Positions 40,659 through 48,707 are shown, counted from the first letter of the stretch. The stretch is 49,333 nt of DNA from Acidimicrobiia bacterium (GCA_020850945.1 JADZDR010000023.1:1-49333); one strand, 5' to 3'. A program made the numbers and translations. Notes: generated by a model not told the origin, from the sequence alone.

Positions 40659-41315
40659 ATGGATGCGATCACGACTGTCCTCGTGACCTTGGCTCTCGTC
40701 CTCCTCGTCGTCATCCTCTTCGTGACGTGGGGCCTCGTCCGCGTGACACGCGCGGCCCAGGCCCATACGCGTCGTACGAAGGCACGTGTCGCCGAGGCCC
40801 TGCCGGCAACGACGTTCGGACGCCGCCTCTGGTGGCTGAGCTGCCGCGCCACGCGCGTCGAGGAGCTGGCACGAGAAGCCGTCCAGGTGAGTGCAGGATC
40901 GGCGCTTGCCGCCGAAGTGACAGGGCTCGCCGCCGACCTCAGCTCCGGCGTCGCCGAGGTCCGTGTTCGCCTCCGGCTCGCGGGACGGCTCACGGGTCGC
41001 CTCCGGGCGGAGGAGAACAGCCGAATCGATGTCATGATCGGCGAGCTCGAGGCCGGCGCCGAGGCACTCGTCGACCTCGCCACGCGTGCGCTGCAGACCA
41101 ATCCGCGCCGCACCACCGATGCCGTGGATGCCGGACGTCGGGTGCGGCATCGGGCGAACATGTACAAGCTCGCCCTCGATGACCTCGACGGCGACGCGGA
41201 CCCGATCGGGACGGCGCCCGCGCAGCTCGAAGCACCAGCCGACAGCTCAGGCTGGATCCCCGACGTCCCGTCGCGGGAACGTGAGGCATCCAGTCCGCCC
41301 CGCCAGTTCCCCTAG
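40659..41315 (+). CDS. Single-pass membrane protein with helical cytoplasmic domain
   Basis: 218 aa from ATG 40659 (in-frame GTG 40653 possible). One N-terminal helix (TVLVTLALVLLVVILFVTWGLVRV) then an Arg/Ala-rich helical region (about 50-165) and a disordered Pro/Ser tail. No recognised family. Charge asymmetry after the helix suggests the bulk is cytoplasmic. It is divergent from the CopD-like gene with about 73 bp between starts. Confidence 0.6.
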   Translation: MDAITTVLVTLALVLLVVILFVTWGLVRVTRAAQAHTRRTKARVAEALPATTFGRRLWWLSCRATRVEELAREAVQVSAGSALAAEVTGLAADLSSGVAEVRVRLRLAGRLTGRLRAEENSRIDVMIGELEAGAEALVDLATRALQTNPRRTTDAVDAGRRVRHRANMYKLALDDLDGDADPIGTAPAQLEAPADSSGWIPDVPSREREASSPPRQFP

Positions 41316-41344
41316 TCCGCTCCCGTCCTGTCTTGGGTGCGGTA

Positions 41345-41983
41345 CTAGTCGATCCCGACCACGCGGATGCCGGTACGCGTCCTGTATCGCGTGTTCAACG
41401 CGATGAGGAGCGGGGTGAGCGCCTCGATGGCCGACGCGTTGTGCAGACCACCGGCATCGATCGGACGCAGGCCGTCGATCGAACGCACGAGCTCCATAAC
41501 CCGCGCGAGCGCTCCTCGGTCGTCGCTGCACGTGAGGACGTCGAAGTCCAGCTTCACGTCGGCCTCGTAGAGGGAACGGGCGGGCACATGGTGCATGCTG
41601 GCAACAACCCTGACCGTCGGGAGGCGGGCCTGGATACCGAGGGCGATCGAACCCGAAGACGGTACGACCGACTCGGGCTTGCCGTCGATGAAGGCGACGG
41701 CGTTCGCCATGGACAGGATCACCTTGCCACGTGCTTCGGCCTCGACTTCGACAGCCGTCTGCATCGCCGCCTCCCACGGAACCGAGAGGACGACGACGTC
41801 GCCGAACGCGGCCGCATCGTGGTTGTCGCCACCTTTGATCCGCTCATGGCCGAGATCCACGGCCACCTGGGACGCCTTCTCTTCACGCCTCGACCCGAGC
41901 ATGACCTCATGTCCGGCGATCGCCGCCCGCAGGCCGACACCTCGGCCTGCAGGTCCGGTACCCCCGAGTATTCCCACTCGCAT
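41345..41983 (-). CDS. npdG: NADPH-dependent F420 reductase (Fno type)
   Basis: 212 aa. Catalyses hydride transfer between F420 and NADPH. The N-terminal dinucleotide motif is VGILGGTGPAGRGVGLRAAIAGHEVMLGSRR (about 3-33); the GSRR after the second strand favours the NADPH phosphate. Downstream family blocks: VVLSVPWEA, CSDDRGALARVMELV and the C-terminal IDGLRPIDAGGLHNASAIEALTPLLIALN ... GIRVVGID, characteristic of Fno. It signals that the host makes or uses F420, but no cof/fbi genes are in this window. Confidence 0.88.
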   Translation of the reverse strand: MRVGILGGTGPAGRGVGLRAAIAGHEVMLGSRREEKASQVAVDLGHERIKGGDNHDAAAFGDVVVLSVPWEAAMQTAVEVEAEARGKVILSMANAVAFIDGKPESVVPSSGSIALGIQARLPTVRVVASMHHVPARSLYEADVKLDFDVLTCSDDRGALARVMELVRSIDGLRPIDAGGLHNASAIEALTPLLIALNTRYRTRTGIRVVGID

Positions 41984-42066
41984 CGAGCTGACTCCGTTGG
42001 TTCGACGAGAAGAGTTGAGACTGATCCCCGTTACTTCGGGCGCCCCACAACGCTACCCTGCTTCCC

Positions 42067-43257
42067 ATGTCGGCGAGGAGTCCTCGGGTCCCTCTGTACG
42101 GGATCGAGACCCTGGCCGAGGTCATGCCACAGGTCGGGGCACTCCTCACGGACGCACCGGCCGCCCGCGCCGCCGACGTGTTCGGCCTGCGTGACTCCCT
42201 CGGACGGCAGCGACGTGTCTGCCTGCACGTGGTCGACGGACTCGGAGCCGAGACGCTCGCCCAACGCGCGGCTGCCTGTCCCACACTCGCCACGCTCGCC
42301 ACTCACCCCGCGAGCCGGACGATCCGGACCTGTATCCCCTCGACGACAGTGACGAGTCTGGCCTCATTCGGGACCGGGCTCGCACCGGGTGGGCACGGGC
42401 TCGTCGGTTACACGATGTACCTGAAGGGAATCGACACGGTTCTCAACGCGATCCTCTTCACGCGTCACGGTGACTCGAAGGGCGGGTCACTCGCCGGGAC
42501 CGTCGTGCCCGAGGAACTGCAGGCACACGCCACCTCCTTCGAGGAGCTGGCGGCCCACGGTGTGCCCTCCTACATGGTGAGCGACATCGCCTACGACGCG
42601 TCACCCCTCACGCGGGCGGCACTGCGCGGCCCCGAGTACGTCGGATGGAAGAACGTCGCCGAGACGCCGTCCCTGATCGCATCCTGCCTCACCGCCTCCG
42701 ACCCGGCACTCGTGTTCTCGTACGATCCCCGCCTCGACAGGGTCGGCCACATGGCGGGGATCGCGTCCGAGGCCTTCGAGGCCGTCCTGGCCGAGACCGA
42801 CGCGACGGTCGCCGCGATCATCGACTCGCTGCCCGCCGACACCTGCCTCGTCGTCACCGGTGACCACGGCATGATGGACGTGCCGCCGACTGCGCACATC
42901 GATCTCGCCGACGAGACGCACCTCCTCGACGACATCGTGGGCGTGGCGGGCGAACCCCGCTTCCGCCACCTGCACACACAACCAGGGAGCGCGCCTGCGG
43001 TCGCAGAGGCGTGGCGTGACAGGGTCGGTGATGCGGCGTGGGTGCGGCTGCGGGACGAGGCGATCGCGGAAGGCTGGTTCGGTCCCGCGGTCGGGGCCGG
43101 CACACACGCCCGGATCGGCGACGTCGTCGTCGCCTTCTCGGCCGTCGGCTGCGTGGTGCAATCCGACGTCGACCCGCTCGCCGCGCGGCTCGTCGGGCAC
43201 CACGGCTCGTTCACGCAAGCCGAGAGCGACGTCCCCCTTCTCGTGTACACGTCCTGA
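42067..43257 (+). CDS. Alkaline phosphatase superfamily (NPP-like) hydrolase
   Basis: 396 aa metal-dependent phosphodiesterase/pyrophosphatase fold. First metal Asp57 (HVVDGLG), nucleophile Thr93/94 in IPSTTVTSLASFGTG, LDRVGH (second metal Asp/His), TGDHGMMD and C-terminal GHHGS complete the metal site. No signal peptide, so cytoplasmic, unlike most NPPs. Divergent from npdG with 83 bp between starts. Substrate (nucleotide or phospholipid) not predictable. Confidence 0.82.
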   Translation: MSARSPRVPLYGIETLAEVMPQVGALLTDAPAARAADVFGLRDSLGRQRRVCLHVVDGLGAETLAQRAAACPTLATLATHPASRTIRTCIPSTTVTSLASFGTGLAPGGHGLVGYTMYLKGIDTVLNAILFTRHGDSKGGSLAGTVVPEELQAHATSFEELAAHGVPSYMVSDIAYDASPLTRAALRGPEYVGWKNVAETPSLIASCLTASDPALVFSYDPRLDRVGHMAGIASEAFEAVLAETDATVAAIIDSLPADTCLVVTGDHGMMDVPPTAHIDLADETHLLDDIVGVAGEPRFRHLHTQPGSAPAVAEAWRDRVGDAAWVRLRDEAIAEGWFGPAVGAGTHARIGDVVVAFSAVGCVVQSDVDPLAARLVGHHGSFTQAESDVPLLVYTS

Positions 43258-43283
43258 CGAGCACTTCCACCTAGGGTTTGCGC

Positions 43284-43928
43284 ATGAGCCGGGATCTCGT
43301 CTCCCTCCACTTGTCCGTTCCCGCCCAGGCAGACATGGAGGTCGCCTTCGCCGAGCTCGGCTTCGACGTCTCACCCGAAGGCATCGTGCAGGTGGGAGAC
43401 CTGCAGATCGTCTCCGAGTCCGCGCCGACGGGACCCCTCGGCTTCACCTCGTGGACCTTCCTCGGCCCACGCGACGAGAAGCTCCGCCTCGACGTCCGCA
43501 CGGCACCACCCACGTTCCTCGTCACCACTCGTCCCGAACCTGTACCGGGCTCGCACCCGAACGGGGTGAGCGGGATCGACCACGTCGTCCTCATGGTCCC
43601 TGCCCTCGAGACCGCGATCGCCGGCCTGGAGGAGCACGTCGACGCGAAGCTGCGCCGACGGGGGGAGATCCGTGGGTTCGCGGCGGCTTTCATGCGGGCA
43701 GGTGACACGGTCCTCGAGATCATCGGCATGACCTCCTTGGACGCCCCCCACATCTGGGGGATCGCCTTCGCCGTCGACGACATCGAGAAGTGTGTGGCCT
43801 GCATCCGCGAGAAGGGCGGTGAGGTGGGTCACATCCAGCCCGCCCTGCAGGGGGGCCAGATCGCGTCCTCGCCCCCGACCGCCGCGTTCGGCACGAACAT
43901 CGCGTTCCACCAGAAAGAGGGCGGCTGA
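43284..43928 (+). CDS. VOC-superfamily (glyoxalase-fold) protein
   Basis: 214 aa from ATG 43284 (TTG 43278 also open). Two tandem beta-alpha-beta-beta-beta modules. The clearest is the second, about 98-212: VSGIDHVVLMVPALETAIAGLE, then TVLEIIGMT and a closing FGTNIAFHQ strand, with candidate metal ligands His102 (IDHVVL) and Glu in LEII. Likely metal-dependent enzyme or binding protein of the VOC/glyoxalase/bleomycin-resistance family; activity unknown. It follows the NPP gene by about 25 bp, so the two may share a transcript. Confidence 0.78.
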   Translation: MSRDLVSLHLSVPAQADMEVAFAELGFDVSPEGIVQVGDLQIVSESAPTGPLGFTSWTFLGPRDEKLRLDVRTAPPTFLVTTRPEPVPGSHPNGVSGIDHVVLMVPALETAIAGLEEHVDAKLRRRGEIRGFAAAFMRAGDTVLEIIGMTSLDAPHIWGIAFAVDDIEKCVACIREKGGEVGHIQPALQGGQIASSPPTAAFGTNIAFHQKEGG

Positions 43929-43944
43929 CGAGTCCCGCCCCCGT

Positions 43945-44709
43945 TCAGGCCTCGCCCGCCTCGACGCGCTCGGCCAGCTCGAAGAGCGCCTCGGCCGGGA
44001 ATGAGTCGACGAGGCGCTGCGTCGCCTCGGACAGGGCCTCGGGGTCACGGCTGTCGAGCGTCACCTTCACGCTGTAGTCCGGGTGGCCGAGCACGGGATA
44101 CGACCCGAAGTCGACACGCCCGGCATAGGACTCGGCCAGCTCCGTGAGGGGACGAGTGAGCTCGCCCTCCCCCACCTTCATGTATGCGACGTTGCTCTCG
44201 ACCGGTGATGCTTCGATGCTCGAGATGACGAAGTCGAACTGGGCGCGGAAGATCTCGGGGATCCCGGGCAGGACGTAAACGTTGCCGACGACGTAGACGG
44301 GCCAATGCCGACCGATGAACTCGAGACGTGTCCCGGTGGGCACGATCGCCATCTTGCGCCACGCCTCGGCGCTCTCTCCCGTACCGAAGACCGCCTGCAC
44401 GACCTCGACGAGATCTCCACGTTCCTCGAGCTCGACCCCGAAGGCTGCGGCGACACCCTCCATGGTCACGTCGTCATGGGTGGGTCCGATCCCACCCGAG
44501 GTGAAGCAGTGATCACACCGGCCACGCACGAGGTTCACGGCCTCCGCGATCGCCTCGATGTCGTCGCTCACGATGTGCACCTCGGCAAGATCGATGCCGT
44601 GGCGCCTCAGGCCGGCGATGAGGTACGGGCCGTTCGCGTCACGGATCTTCCCGGTAAGCAGCTCGTTCCCGATCAGGACGAGTCCCGCTGTCTGCGGCTT
44701 GTCGCCCAC
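43945..44709 (-). CDS. CinA N-terminal/MoaB-fold (COG1058) protein
   Basis: 254 aa from GTG 44709. Molybdopterin-binding-like fold of the CinA N-domain: VLIGNELLTGKIRDAN (about 11-26), TSGGIGPTHDDVT (about 70-82) and VLPGIPEIF. The C-terminal nicotinamide-nucleotide amidase domain of full CinA (about 160 aa) is missing, as in stand-alone COG1058 proteins, some of which act as pyrophosphatases on nucleotide derivatives (ADP-ribose or FAD). Convergent with the VOC gene. Its start lies right at the edge of the mobile-element scar. Confidence 0.82.
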   Translation of the reverse strand: MGDKPQTAGLVLIGNELLTGKIRDANGPYLIAGLRRHGIDLAEVHIVSDDIEAIAEAVNLVRGRCDHCFTSGGIGPTHDDVTMEGVAAAFGVELEERGDLVEVVQAVFGTGESAEAWRKMAIVPTGTRLEFIGRHWPVYVVGNVYVLPGIPEIFRAQFDFVISSIEASPVESNVAYMKVGEGELTRPLTELAESYAGRVDFGSYPVLGHPDYSVKVTLDSRDPEALSEATQRLVDSFPAEALFELAERVEAGEA

Positions 44710-44738
44710 CTCGCTCCCCTCTGTGATCCCCGCGCACC

Positions 44739-44885
44739 CATGCTAAGCGGCTCCACGGCCACTGCAAGGACATCCCACCCGCCGAGTTCGAGGACGCCTA
44801 CCATACCCGCCACCCGCCAGACCGACCAGAACATGGTTGGAATCCAATAGGCCGAGCCTCCAACAAACCCAGGGTGGGTCAGTAG
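44739..44885 (+). pseudogene. IS3-family transposase (OrfB) C-terminal remnant
   Basis: In the frame ending at TAG 44883-44885 the DNA reads RLHGHCKDIPPAEFEDAY (from 44748) and continues for about 28 further codons. RLHxxxxDIPPAEFE is the end-of-integrase signature of IS3-type OrfB transposases (normally RLHSALGDIPPAEFE). Only about 45 codons remain, with no start and no catalytic DDE, so it is a fossil. Its left edge touches the CinA-like gene's start. Confidence 0.7.
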
Positions 44886-44969
44886 CCGTCTGCGTGAATC
44901 CCACCCACTGGACGAGCACAACACGGAACACAGACAAGTGACCAGATCTCATTCCGACCGCCAGGCAAC

Positions 44970-44989
44970 CCCCGCCGAGAAGAGCGGGG
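44970..44989. repeat. GC hairpin in the post-IS3 gap
   Basis: CCCCGC (44970-44975) pairs perfectly with GCGGGG (44984-44989), loop of 8. It is the only structure I see between the IS3 remnant and the next open frame (44886-45015); it could be a terminator or an old IS end. Confidence 0.3.
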
Positions 44990-45015
44990 CGCCCGGATCG
45001 CGGTAAGAGTCACCA

Positions 45016-45606
45016 GTGGACGACGGTCACCTCCTCCCCCAAGCAAGCCAACTACCCCCCGGCTGGTCTCCCGACCCCACAGATCCGAGATGGCTGTGCT
45101 GGTGGGACGGATGGACATGGACAGCACATCGAGCGCCTGCCCACCCCACCACCCCAACTACCGCCGATAGAAGACGGGAACGCAGGTGGGCCATCAATCA
45201 GGAAAAGGACAGGAGGAGAGCAGCAAAGAAAGCCAAGAGAGCAGCCAAGGCCGCCGAAGGCGAAATCGCACTTGGCTTCGTCAACCAGCACACTCGACGC
45301 CCTGGACGCCCTCACCGGCGGAAGCGAAGAGGAACTCGTCGTTCAAGTCCAGGTGGTCATCTACGGCACCCTACTGTGCGCCCTTCTGGCCTGCTTCCTC
45401 CACGTCGCGCAGCAGGGCCTGCTCGCCAGGCTCTTCGGCGCGGCCAGCGGCGGAATGATGGCCTCCTCGGCTGGCGAATCCTCTCGGGACCCGCCGACGC
45501 ATCCGAGGGGCTCGCATTCGGCTTCTGGGTGGCCTCCTCCCTCGGAGCACTCATCCTCGTCACGTCCGTGCTCTCCGTTCCTCTTGGCCTCTACCGAAAG
45601 GCGTGA
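45016..45606 (+). pseudogene. Frameshifted DUF2510-type membrane protein
   Basis: From GTG 45016 the first frame encodes a DUF2510-like module (LPPGWSPDPTDPRWLCWWDGWTWT, about 13-36) and a basic coiled region (RRRAAKKAKRAAKAAEGE). It then becomes Arg/Pro-rich and implausible. The second frame (from about 45272) gives a better protein, LDALTGGSEEELVVQVQVVIYGTLLCALLACFLHV, a transmembrane helix, up to about 45450. The first frame then regains sense with GLLGWRILSG and a final helix GFWVASSLGALILVTSVLSVPLGL up to TGA 45604-45606. Two compensating frameshifts (near 45270 and 45450) therefore break one two-helix DUF2510 protein. Decay or sequencing error; not separable here. Confidence 0.55.
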
Positions 45607-45901
45607 CCGGTCGCGTGCTGGTCGCGCCGCAGCGACGTCGAGGAGACCTGCTCGTCGACTTGGATCCCGCTACTACGGGCGCTTCGATGACTTTGCGGCC
45701 CGCTTCAACCGTGGCGTACCGTCCCTCGTCGATTGCGAGCGCTTCGTCGTGCGTGGTGACGTACGCTTCGGCGCCGACGTCACCCTGCGCGGCATCGTCA
45801 CTCTCGAGAACCGGGACGACCAGCCGGTGTTCCTCCCTGACGGCACCGTGCTCGACAACCACTCACCACCCGGCCTCGATCTGATCACGGAGGACACGTG
45901 A
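45603..45901 (+). pseudogene. UTP-glucose-1-phosphate uridylyltransferase C-terminal remnant
   Basis: The last hundred codons of a eukaryotic-type UGPase-like protein. In one frame, TGRVLVAPQRRRGDLLVDLDP (45603 to about 45670), matches the region before the end of such enzymes. In the next frame, YYGRFDDFAARF then GVPSLVDCERFVVRGDVRFGADVTLRG and PDGTVLDN up to TGA 45899-45901, is the left-handed beta-helix tail (family: LDPKYY...RFPxGxPSL...GDVxFG). So there is a frameshift near 45672, and the catalytic N-terminal domain is absent. Its stop overlaps the GTG of the following SDR gene, implying that an intact UGPase once led a two-gene unit. Confidence 0.6.
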
Positions 45902-46650
45902 GGACCGACGGAATCGACGGCAGGGCCTGCATCGTAACCGGCGCCGCCCGTGGGATCGGCGCGGCCATCGCCACCGACCTGACGGCGCACGGTGCCCGTG
46001 TCCTGCTCGTCGACGTCGAGGCAGCCCGCCTCACCCACGTGGCGGAACGCCTCACCGACGCAGCGGCGGCCTTCCCGGCGGATCTCGCCCTACCCGATGC
46101 CGCGCCGGCGATCGTCGACGCCTGCCTCGAACGCTTCGCCGGCATCGACGCCATCATCAACAACGCCGCCCGCCAGGATGCCAGCCCGCTCGAGGCCATC
46201 ACGACCGAGCAGTGGGACGGAGTAATGGCCGTGAACGCGCGGGCGCCTGTGCTGCTCGTCCAGGCCGCGCTCCCCCACCTGCGGCCCCGAAGCAGCGTCG
46301 TCAACGTTGCATCCGTCCGGGCGAACGCTTCTCTCGGAACTGGCCTGACCTACGAAGCCTCCAAGGCGGCGCTCGTGGCAGTCACCCGTTCACTCGCCGT
46401 GGAGCTGGGAGCGCGGGGCGTACGTGTGAACGCCGTCTGCCCCGGCCGCATCGCGTCCGGTCCGACCCCGGGCGAAGAGATGGAGACCGCGGCGTGCCCA
46501 CTCGGACGGATCGGCACGGCAGACGAGGTAGCGGCCGTGGTCCGCTTCCTCGTGTCCGACCAGGCGAGCTTCGTATCGGGAGCGGTCCTCGCCACTGACG
46601 GTGGATCCACGGCGATGGCGCCCGTCGCTGCGCTCTACCGCAGCTCCTGA
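45898..46650 (+). CDS. Short-chain dehydrogenase/reductase, FabG-like
   Basis: 250 aa from GTG 45898, which overlaps the upstream stop (GTGA). Complete [11 protein letters not shown] (about 14-21), NNAA (about 87-90), catalytic Ser in NVASVRA, Tyr/Lys in TYEASKAAL, and the C-terminal [22 protein letters not shown] of FabG/3-oxoacyl reductase types. LVDVE suggests NAD. It appears intact, although its former operon partner (UGPase) has decayed and mobile remnants flank it on both sides. Confidence 0.85.
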   Translation: MRTDGIDGRACIVTGAARGIGAAIATDLTAHGARVLLVDVEAARLTHVAERLTDAAAAFPADLALPDAAPAIVDACLERFAGIDAIINNAARQDASPLEAITTEQWDGVMAVNARAPVLLVQAALPHLRPRSSVVNVASVRANASLGTGLTYEASKAALVAVTRSLAVELGARGVRVNAVCPGRIASGPTPGEEMETAACPLGRIGTADEVAAVVRFLVSDQASFVSGAVLATDGGSTAMAPVAALYRSS

Positions 46651-46680
46651 TCGATTGGGTGCGGCTCCCCTGGAGGGACT

Positions 46681-46935
46681 TCAGGCAGCCATCGGGATGA
46701 CAGCGTCGGCGTAACGAGTCCCGTGTATTCGCTGGCGTTCCTTGTTGAGGTGGCATTCAGGTAACTCTCGAAGTCGCCGTTGCTGCGAAGTGCTCGTAGC
46801 CTGAGGACAGCCTCGGCTCCGTCGAGGTCCCACCGGGCGCCGGTCACGTCCATCCTGTCTTTGACAAGATGCCGAACTCCAACGGCTCCTTCGATCACTC
46901 CCACTGCGATCGGCCAGCCTGCTCGCCCAGCTGCC
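46681..46935 (-). pseudogene. ISKra4-family transposase C-terminal remnant
   Basis: Reading the complement, [50 protein letters not shown] is the near-diagnostic end of ISKra4-type transposases (usual form [22 protein letters not shown]...GAEAVLxLRALxxNGDFD). After about 46755 the sense switches frame to [23 protein letters not shown] and TGA (46681-46683), the usual HLxxEHxRxHxxRYA tail. One frameshift, no start and no N-terminal half: a dead fragment. Confidence 0.75.
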
Positions 46936-47036
46936 CGACCCGCGTGTGAGGATTTGTGAGACTCTTGTGAGGGTCGGGCGCAGTGAGCGCATTCTTGTCT
47001 TGCGAAGAACCCCCGCTGAACAGGGCCTTCTCCACG

Positions 47037-47084
47037 TGGGGCTACATGGACTCGAACCACGGACCTCATCCTTATCAGGGATGC
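47037..47084 (-). tRNA. 3' half of a tRNA-Ile(GAU) gene, likely attachment-site remnant
   Basis: On the complement: anticodon stem CATCC / loop CTGATAA (anticodon GAT) / GGATG, variable AGGTC, T-arm CGTGG-TTCGAGT-CCATG (four Watson-Crick pairs and one G-T) and acceptor 3' strand TAGCCCC with discriminator A at 47037. The 5' half is missing: the 26 nt before the anticodon stem give no GGGGCTA acceptor strand and no D-arm. A tRNA 3' half in a mobile scar is the classic footprint of a tyrosine-integrase element (attL or attR). Not a functional tRNA. Confidence 0.65.
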
Positions 47085-47100
47085 GCCCACGATGTGCTCC

Positions 47101-47184
47101 TCCGTGTCCCTCAGGGCTTCTCAGTGCTCCTACCTGCACCTCCGTGTCACACCGCCGGCGGCCCGAGTGCACCTGAGTGCACCT
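47101..47184. repeat. Short direct repeats next to the tRNA half
   Basis: GAGTGCACCT occurs twice in tandem (47165-47174 and 47175-47184), and TCCGTGTC occurs at 47101-47108 and 47141-47148. Such short directional repeats beside a tRNA-type attachment core resemble integrase arm or excisionase sites; this is inference from position. Between here and 47281 I see nothing else. Confidence 0.4.
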
Positions 47185-47276
47185 CAGTGTCTCCCAGTAC
47201 CAACCTGACTGCGAAGAACTGACCTGGGTCAGCCATCGACAGGCTCGCGCGATTCGGTCACCGTCCGCGAAGCTCG

Positions 47277-47332
47277 TTGACAGGCACCTGAGATAAGCTT
47301 GACATAATATAGGGGCTGACTTATGGTGCCTG
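47277..47332 (+). promoter_or_regulatory. higBA promoter inside an operator palindrome
   Basis: CAGGCACC (47281-47288) and GGTGCCTG (47325-47332) are perfect 8-bp reverse complements. Inside them lie ATAAG and CTTAT as inner arms and a sigma-70-type promoter: TTGACA at 47299-47304, a 17-bp spacer, TATGGT at 47322-47327. The right arm covers the -10 and ends one base before the GTG start. The transcript would be almost leaderless. A typical place for HigA-type antitoxin autorepression. Confidence 0.65.
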
Positions 47333-47333
47333 T

Positions 47334-47681
47334 GTGGCTTGGGAGATCAACTACACCGAGGACCTCTTCCTCCCATGGTGGGAGAGTCTCGATGCTGATC
47401 AACAGGAGGCCTTGACGGCAGCGATCCAAGTCCTCGAAGCACACGGGCCCGGCCTGGGACGGCCGCTCGTCGACACGGTGAAGGGATCGCGGCATCACAA
47501 CATGAAGGAGCTGCGCGTGAGCAAGGGTGGCGCACTGCGCGTCCTCTTCGCGTTCGATCCCAGGCGTGAAGCGATCCTCCTGCTCGGTGGTGACAAGGCC
47601 GGCCGGTGGGAGGAGTGGTACGAGTGGGCGATCCCCACAGCAGATGACCGCTACGACCGTTACCTCGAGGAGATCTCATGA
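47334..47681 (+). CDS. higB: HigB/Gp49-family toxin (RelE superfamily)
   Basis: 115 aa from GTG 47334. Phage Gp49/HigB-like ribosome-dependent mRNA interferase fold: WWESLDADQQEALTAAIQVLEAHGPGLGRPLVDTVKGSRHHNMKELRV, GALRVLFAFDPRREAILLLGGDKAG and WYEWAIPTADDRYDRYL. The PxxDxxxxSxxxNMKELR-type block and the FxFDPxRxxIxLxGGxK block are standard for the family. It overlaps the antitoxin gene (ATGA). Toxin first, antitoxin second is the HigBA order. It looks intact despite the broken surroundings, consistent with addiction. Confidence 0.82.
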   Translation: MAWEINYTEDLFLPWWESLDADQQEALTAAIQVLEAHGPGLGRPLVDTVKGSRHHNMKELRVSKGGALRVLFAFDPRREAILLLGGDKAGRWEEWYEWAIPTADDRYDRYLEEIS

Positions 47682-48061
47682 GACGAGCAGGCAAGACACA
47701 GAAAGGAAAGGCCATGGCGACTCGCCGCAAGGGAGTGTCCCCTTGGCGTGACCTCCAAGACGAAATCCTCACCCGGCCCGGCGCAGCCGAACGCATCGCC
47801 AAGCTCCGTGCCGAACTCGAAGCAGAGGTCGCCCTCACCGAGTTGCGCAACGCCCTCGGTATCACACAGACACAACTCGCCGAACTTCTCGGCGTAAGCC
47901 AACCAGCCGTTTCAGAGACCGAGAGCCGCACAGACCCCACACTCTCAACCCTGATCCGCTACCTCGAGGCCCTCGGCGGCGAACTCCGCCTCACCGCCGT
48001 CTTCCACGACGAAACACACGGCGACGTCGAGGTCCCCCTCCGCATCGGCCAAGTCGCCTGA
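47678..48061 (+). CDS. higA: HigA-type antitoxin, XRE-family HTH
   Basis: 127 aa from ATG 47678, with GAGGAG (47667-47672) upstream and a four-base ATGA overlap with the toxin stop. ATG 47714, also with a purine-rich site, would give 115 aa. The HTH is VALTELRNALGITQTQLAELLGVSQPAVSETESRTDPTLSTLIRYLEALGG (about 55-105). The C-terminal strands (ELRLTAVFHDETHGDVEVPLRIG) resemble the toxin-binding part of HigA/DUF-like antitoxins. Predicted to neutralise HigB and repress its own promoter at the palindrome upstream. Confidence 0.8.
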   Translation: MRRAGKTQKGKAMATRRKGVSPWRDLQDEILTRPGAAERIAKLRAELEAEVALTELRNALGITQTQLAELLGVSQPAVSETESRTDPTLSTLIRYLEALGGELRLTAVFHDETHGDVEVPLRIGQVA

Positions 48062-48089
48062 CCCAGCGAAGCCTGATGGAGCGGGTCGA

Positions 48090-48318
48090 GGGACGAGGGT
48101 GTCGCAACAGGTCCCGCCGTCGAGTCGACGAGGGTCTCGGTGACGGCGACGTCGGCAAGAAAGGTCAGCTCGTTGAGCACATCGCAGTCGGTGGACCCAG
48201 TTCGGATGTCATCGATTCGCTCCTCGAGCAAGCGCACGACCTGATCCAGGTGGGTACGAGCCGCTGGACTCACGCGGATAGATGGGTTCCCAGAGTGGCG
48301 GTTGCGGATCGTCTCCAT
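48090..48318 (-). other. Possible gene fragment with protein-like composition
   Basis: The complement from ATG 48318 reads METIRNRHSGNPSIRVSP and then THLDQVVRLLEERIDDI, DVLNELTFLADVAVTETL, up to about 48090. The amphipathic helices look protein-like, but the frame continues without domain sense into the antisense of higA, and no ribosome binding site is seen. It may be the remains of a gene truncated by the IS3 remnant at 48518. I would not call it a functional gene. Confidence 0.2.
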
Positions 48319-48517
48319 GACGAACCACGCGACGTCGCTCTCGTACCTGGCGCCAGCGCCGTCGTTGCCCAAGCGATCTGACGACTGCCGGATCAGCCGT
48401 GGCCTCCTTTGGAACTCTGCGCGGTGCCGATGTACGAGTCGATGGAGATTGCGTCCTGCAGCGACTCCGTCGCTGTCTTGGAGTTCCCCCGGTTTCACGG
48501 AGTGGTTGGGTTTGGGA

Positions 48518-48625
48518 TCAGGCCGATTCTGCGAGTTGCTCGCCGGGGCCTGTGAGGAGACCATAGGCATGCAGTCGCTCGTACTCAACCGGCGAGTGGT
48601 ATCCGAGGGCGGAATGGCGGCGGCC
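48518..48625 (-). pseudogene. IS3-family transposase (OrfB) C-terminal remnant
   Basis: The complement reads DGRRHSALGYHSPVEYERLH and then AYGLLTGPGEQLAESA before TGA at 48518-48520. RRHSALGYxSPxEYE is the end of IS3-type OrfB integrase domains. About 35 codons remain, with no DDE residues and no start. It is on the opposite strand to, and from a different lineage than, the IS3 piece at 44.8 kb (that one has DIPPAEFE). The region between it and 48062 has no other clear feature. Confidence 0.7.
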
Positions 48626-48678
48626 GTCGCGGCCGTGTGCGGCTACCGGGTGCCGCAGGCGGCGGGTAGCTCCACACC

Positions 48679-48703
48679 TGTTGACTCAGCCTGCTCATCA
48701 ACA
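48679..48703. repeat. Inverted repeat upstream of the small HTH gene
   Basis: TGTTGA (48679-48684) and TCAACA (48698-48703) are reverse complements with a 13-bp spacer; a third TGTTGA-like half (TATGTTGACG) occurs at the -10 of the next promoter (48731-48740). The repeated motif ahead of a small DNA-binding protein suggests an autoregulatory operator. Confidence 0.4.
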
Positions 48704-48707
48704 TGGC

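Noticed and set aside
47037-47110. A complete tRNA-Ile gene
   Set aside because: The sequence upstream of the anticodon stem does not pair with the acceptor 3' strand and shows no D-arm, so only the 3' half is present.
46983-47222. 79-codon frame containing [11 protein letters not shown]
   Set aside because: It is an antisense translation of the tRNA half and its repeats, not a protein.
47277-47282. The first TTGACA as the higBA -35
   Set aside because: No acceptable -10 lies 16-18 bp downstream, whereas the second TTGACA (47299) has TATGGT at a 17-bp spacing.
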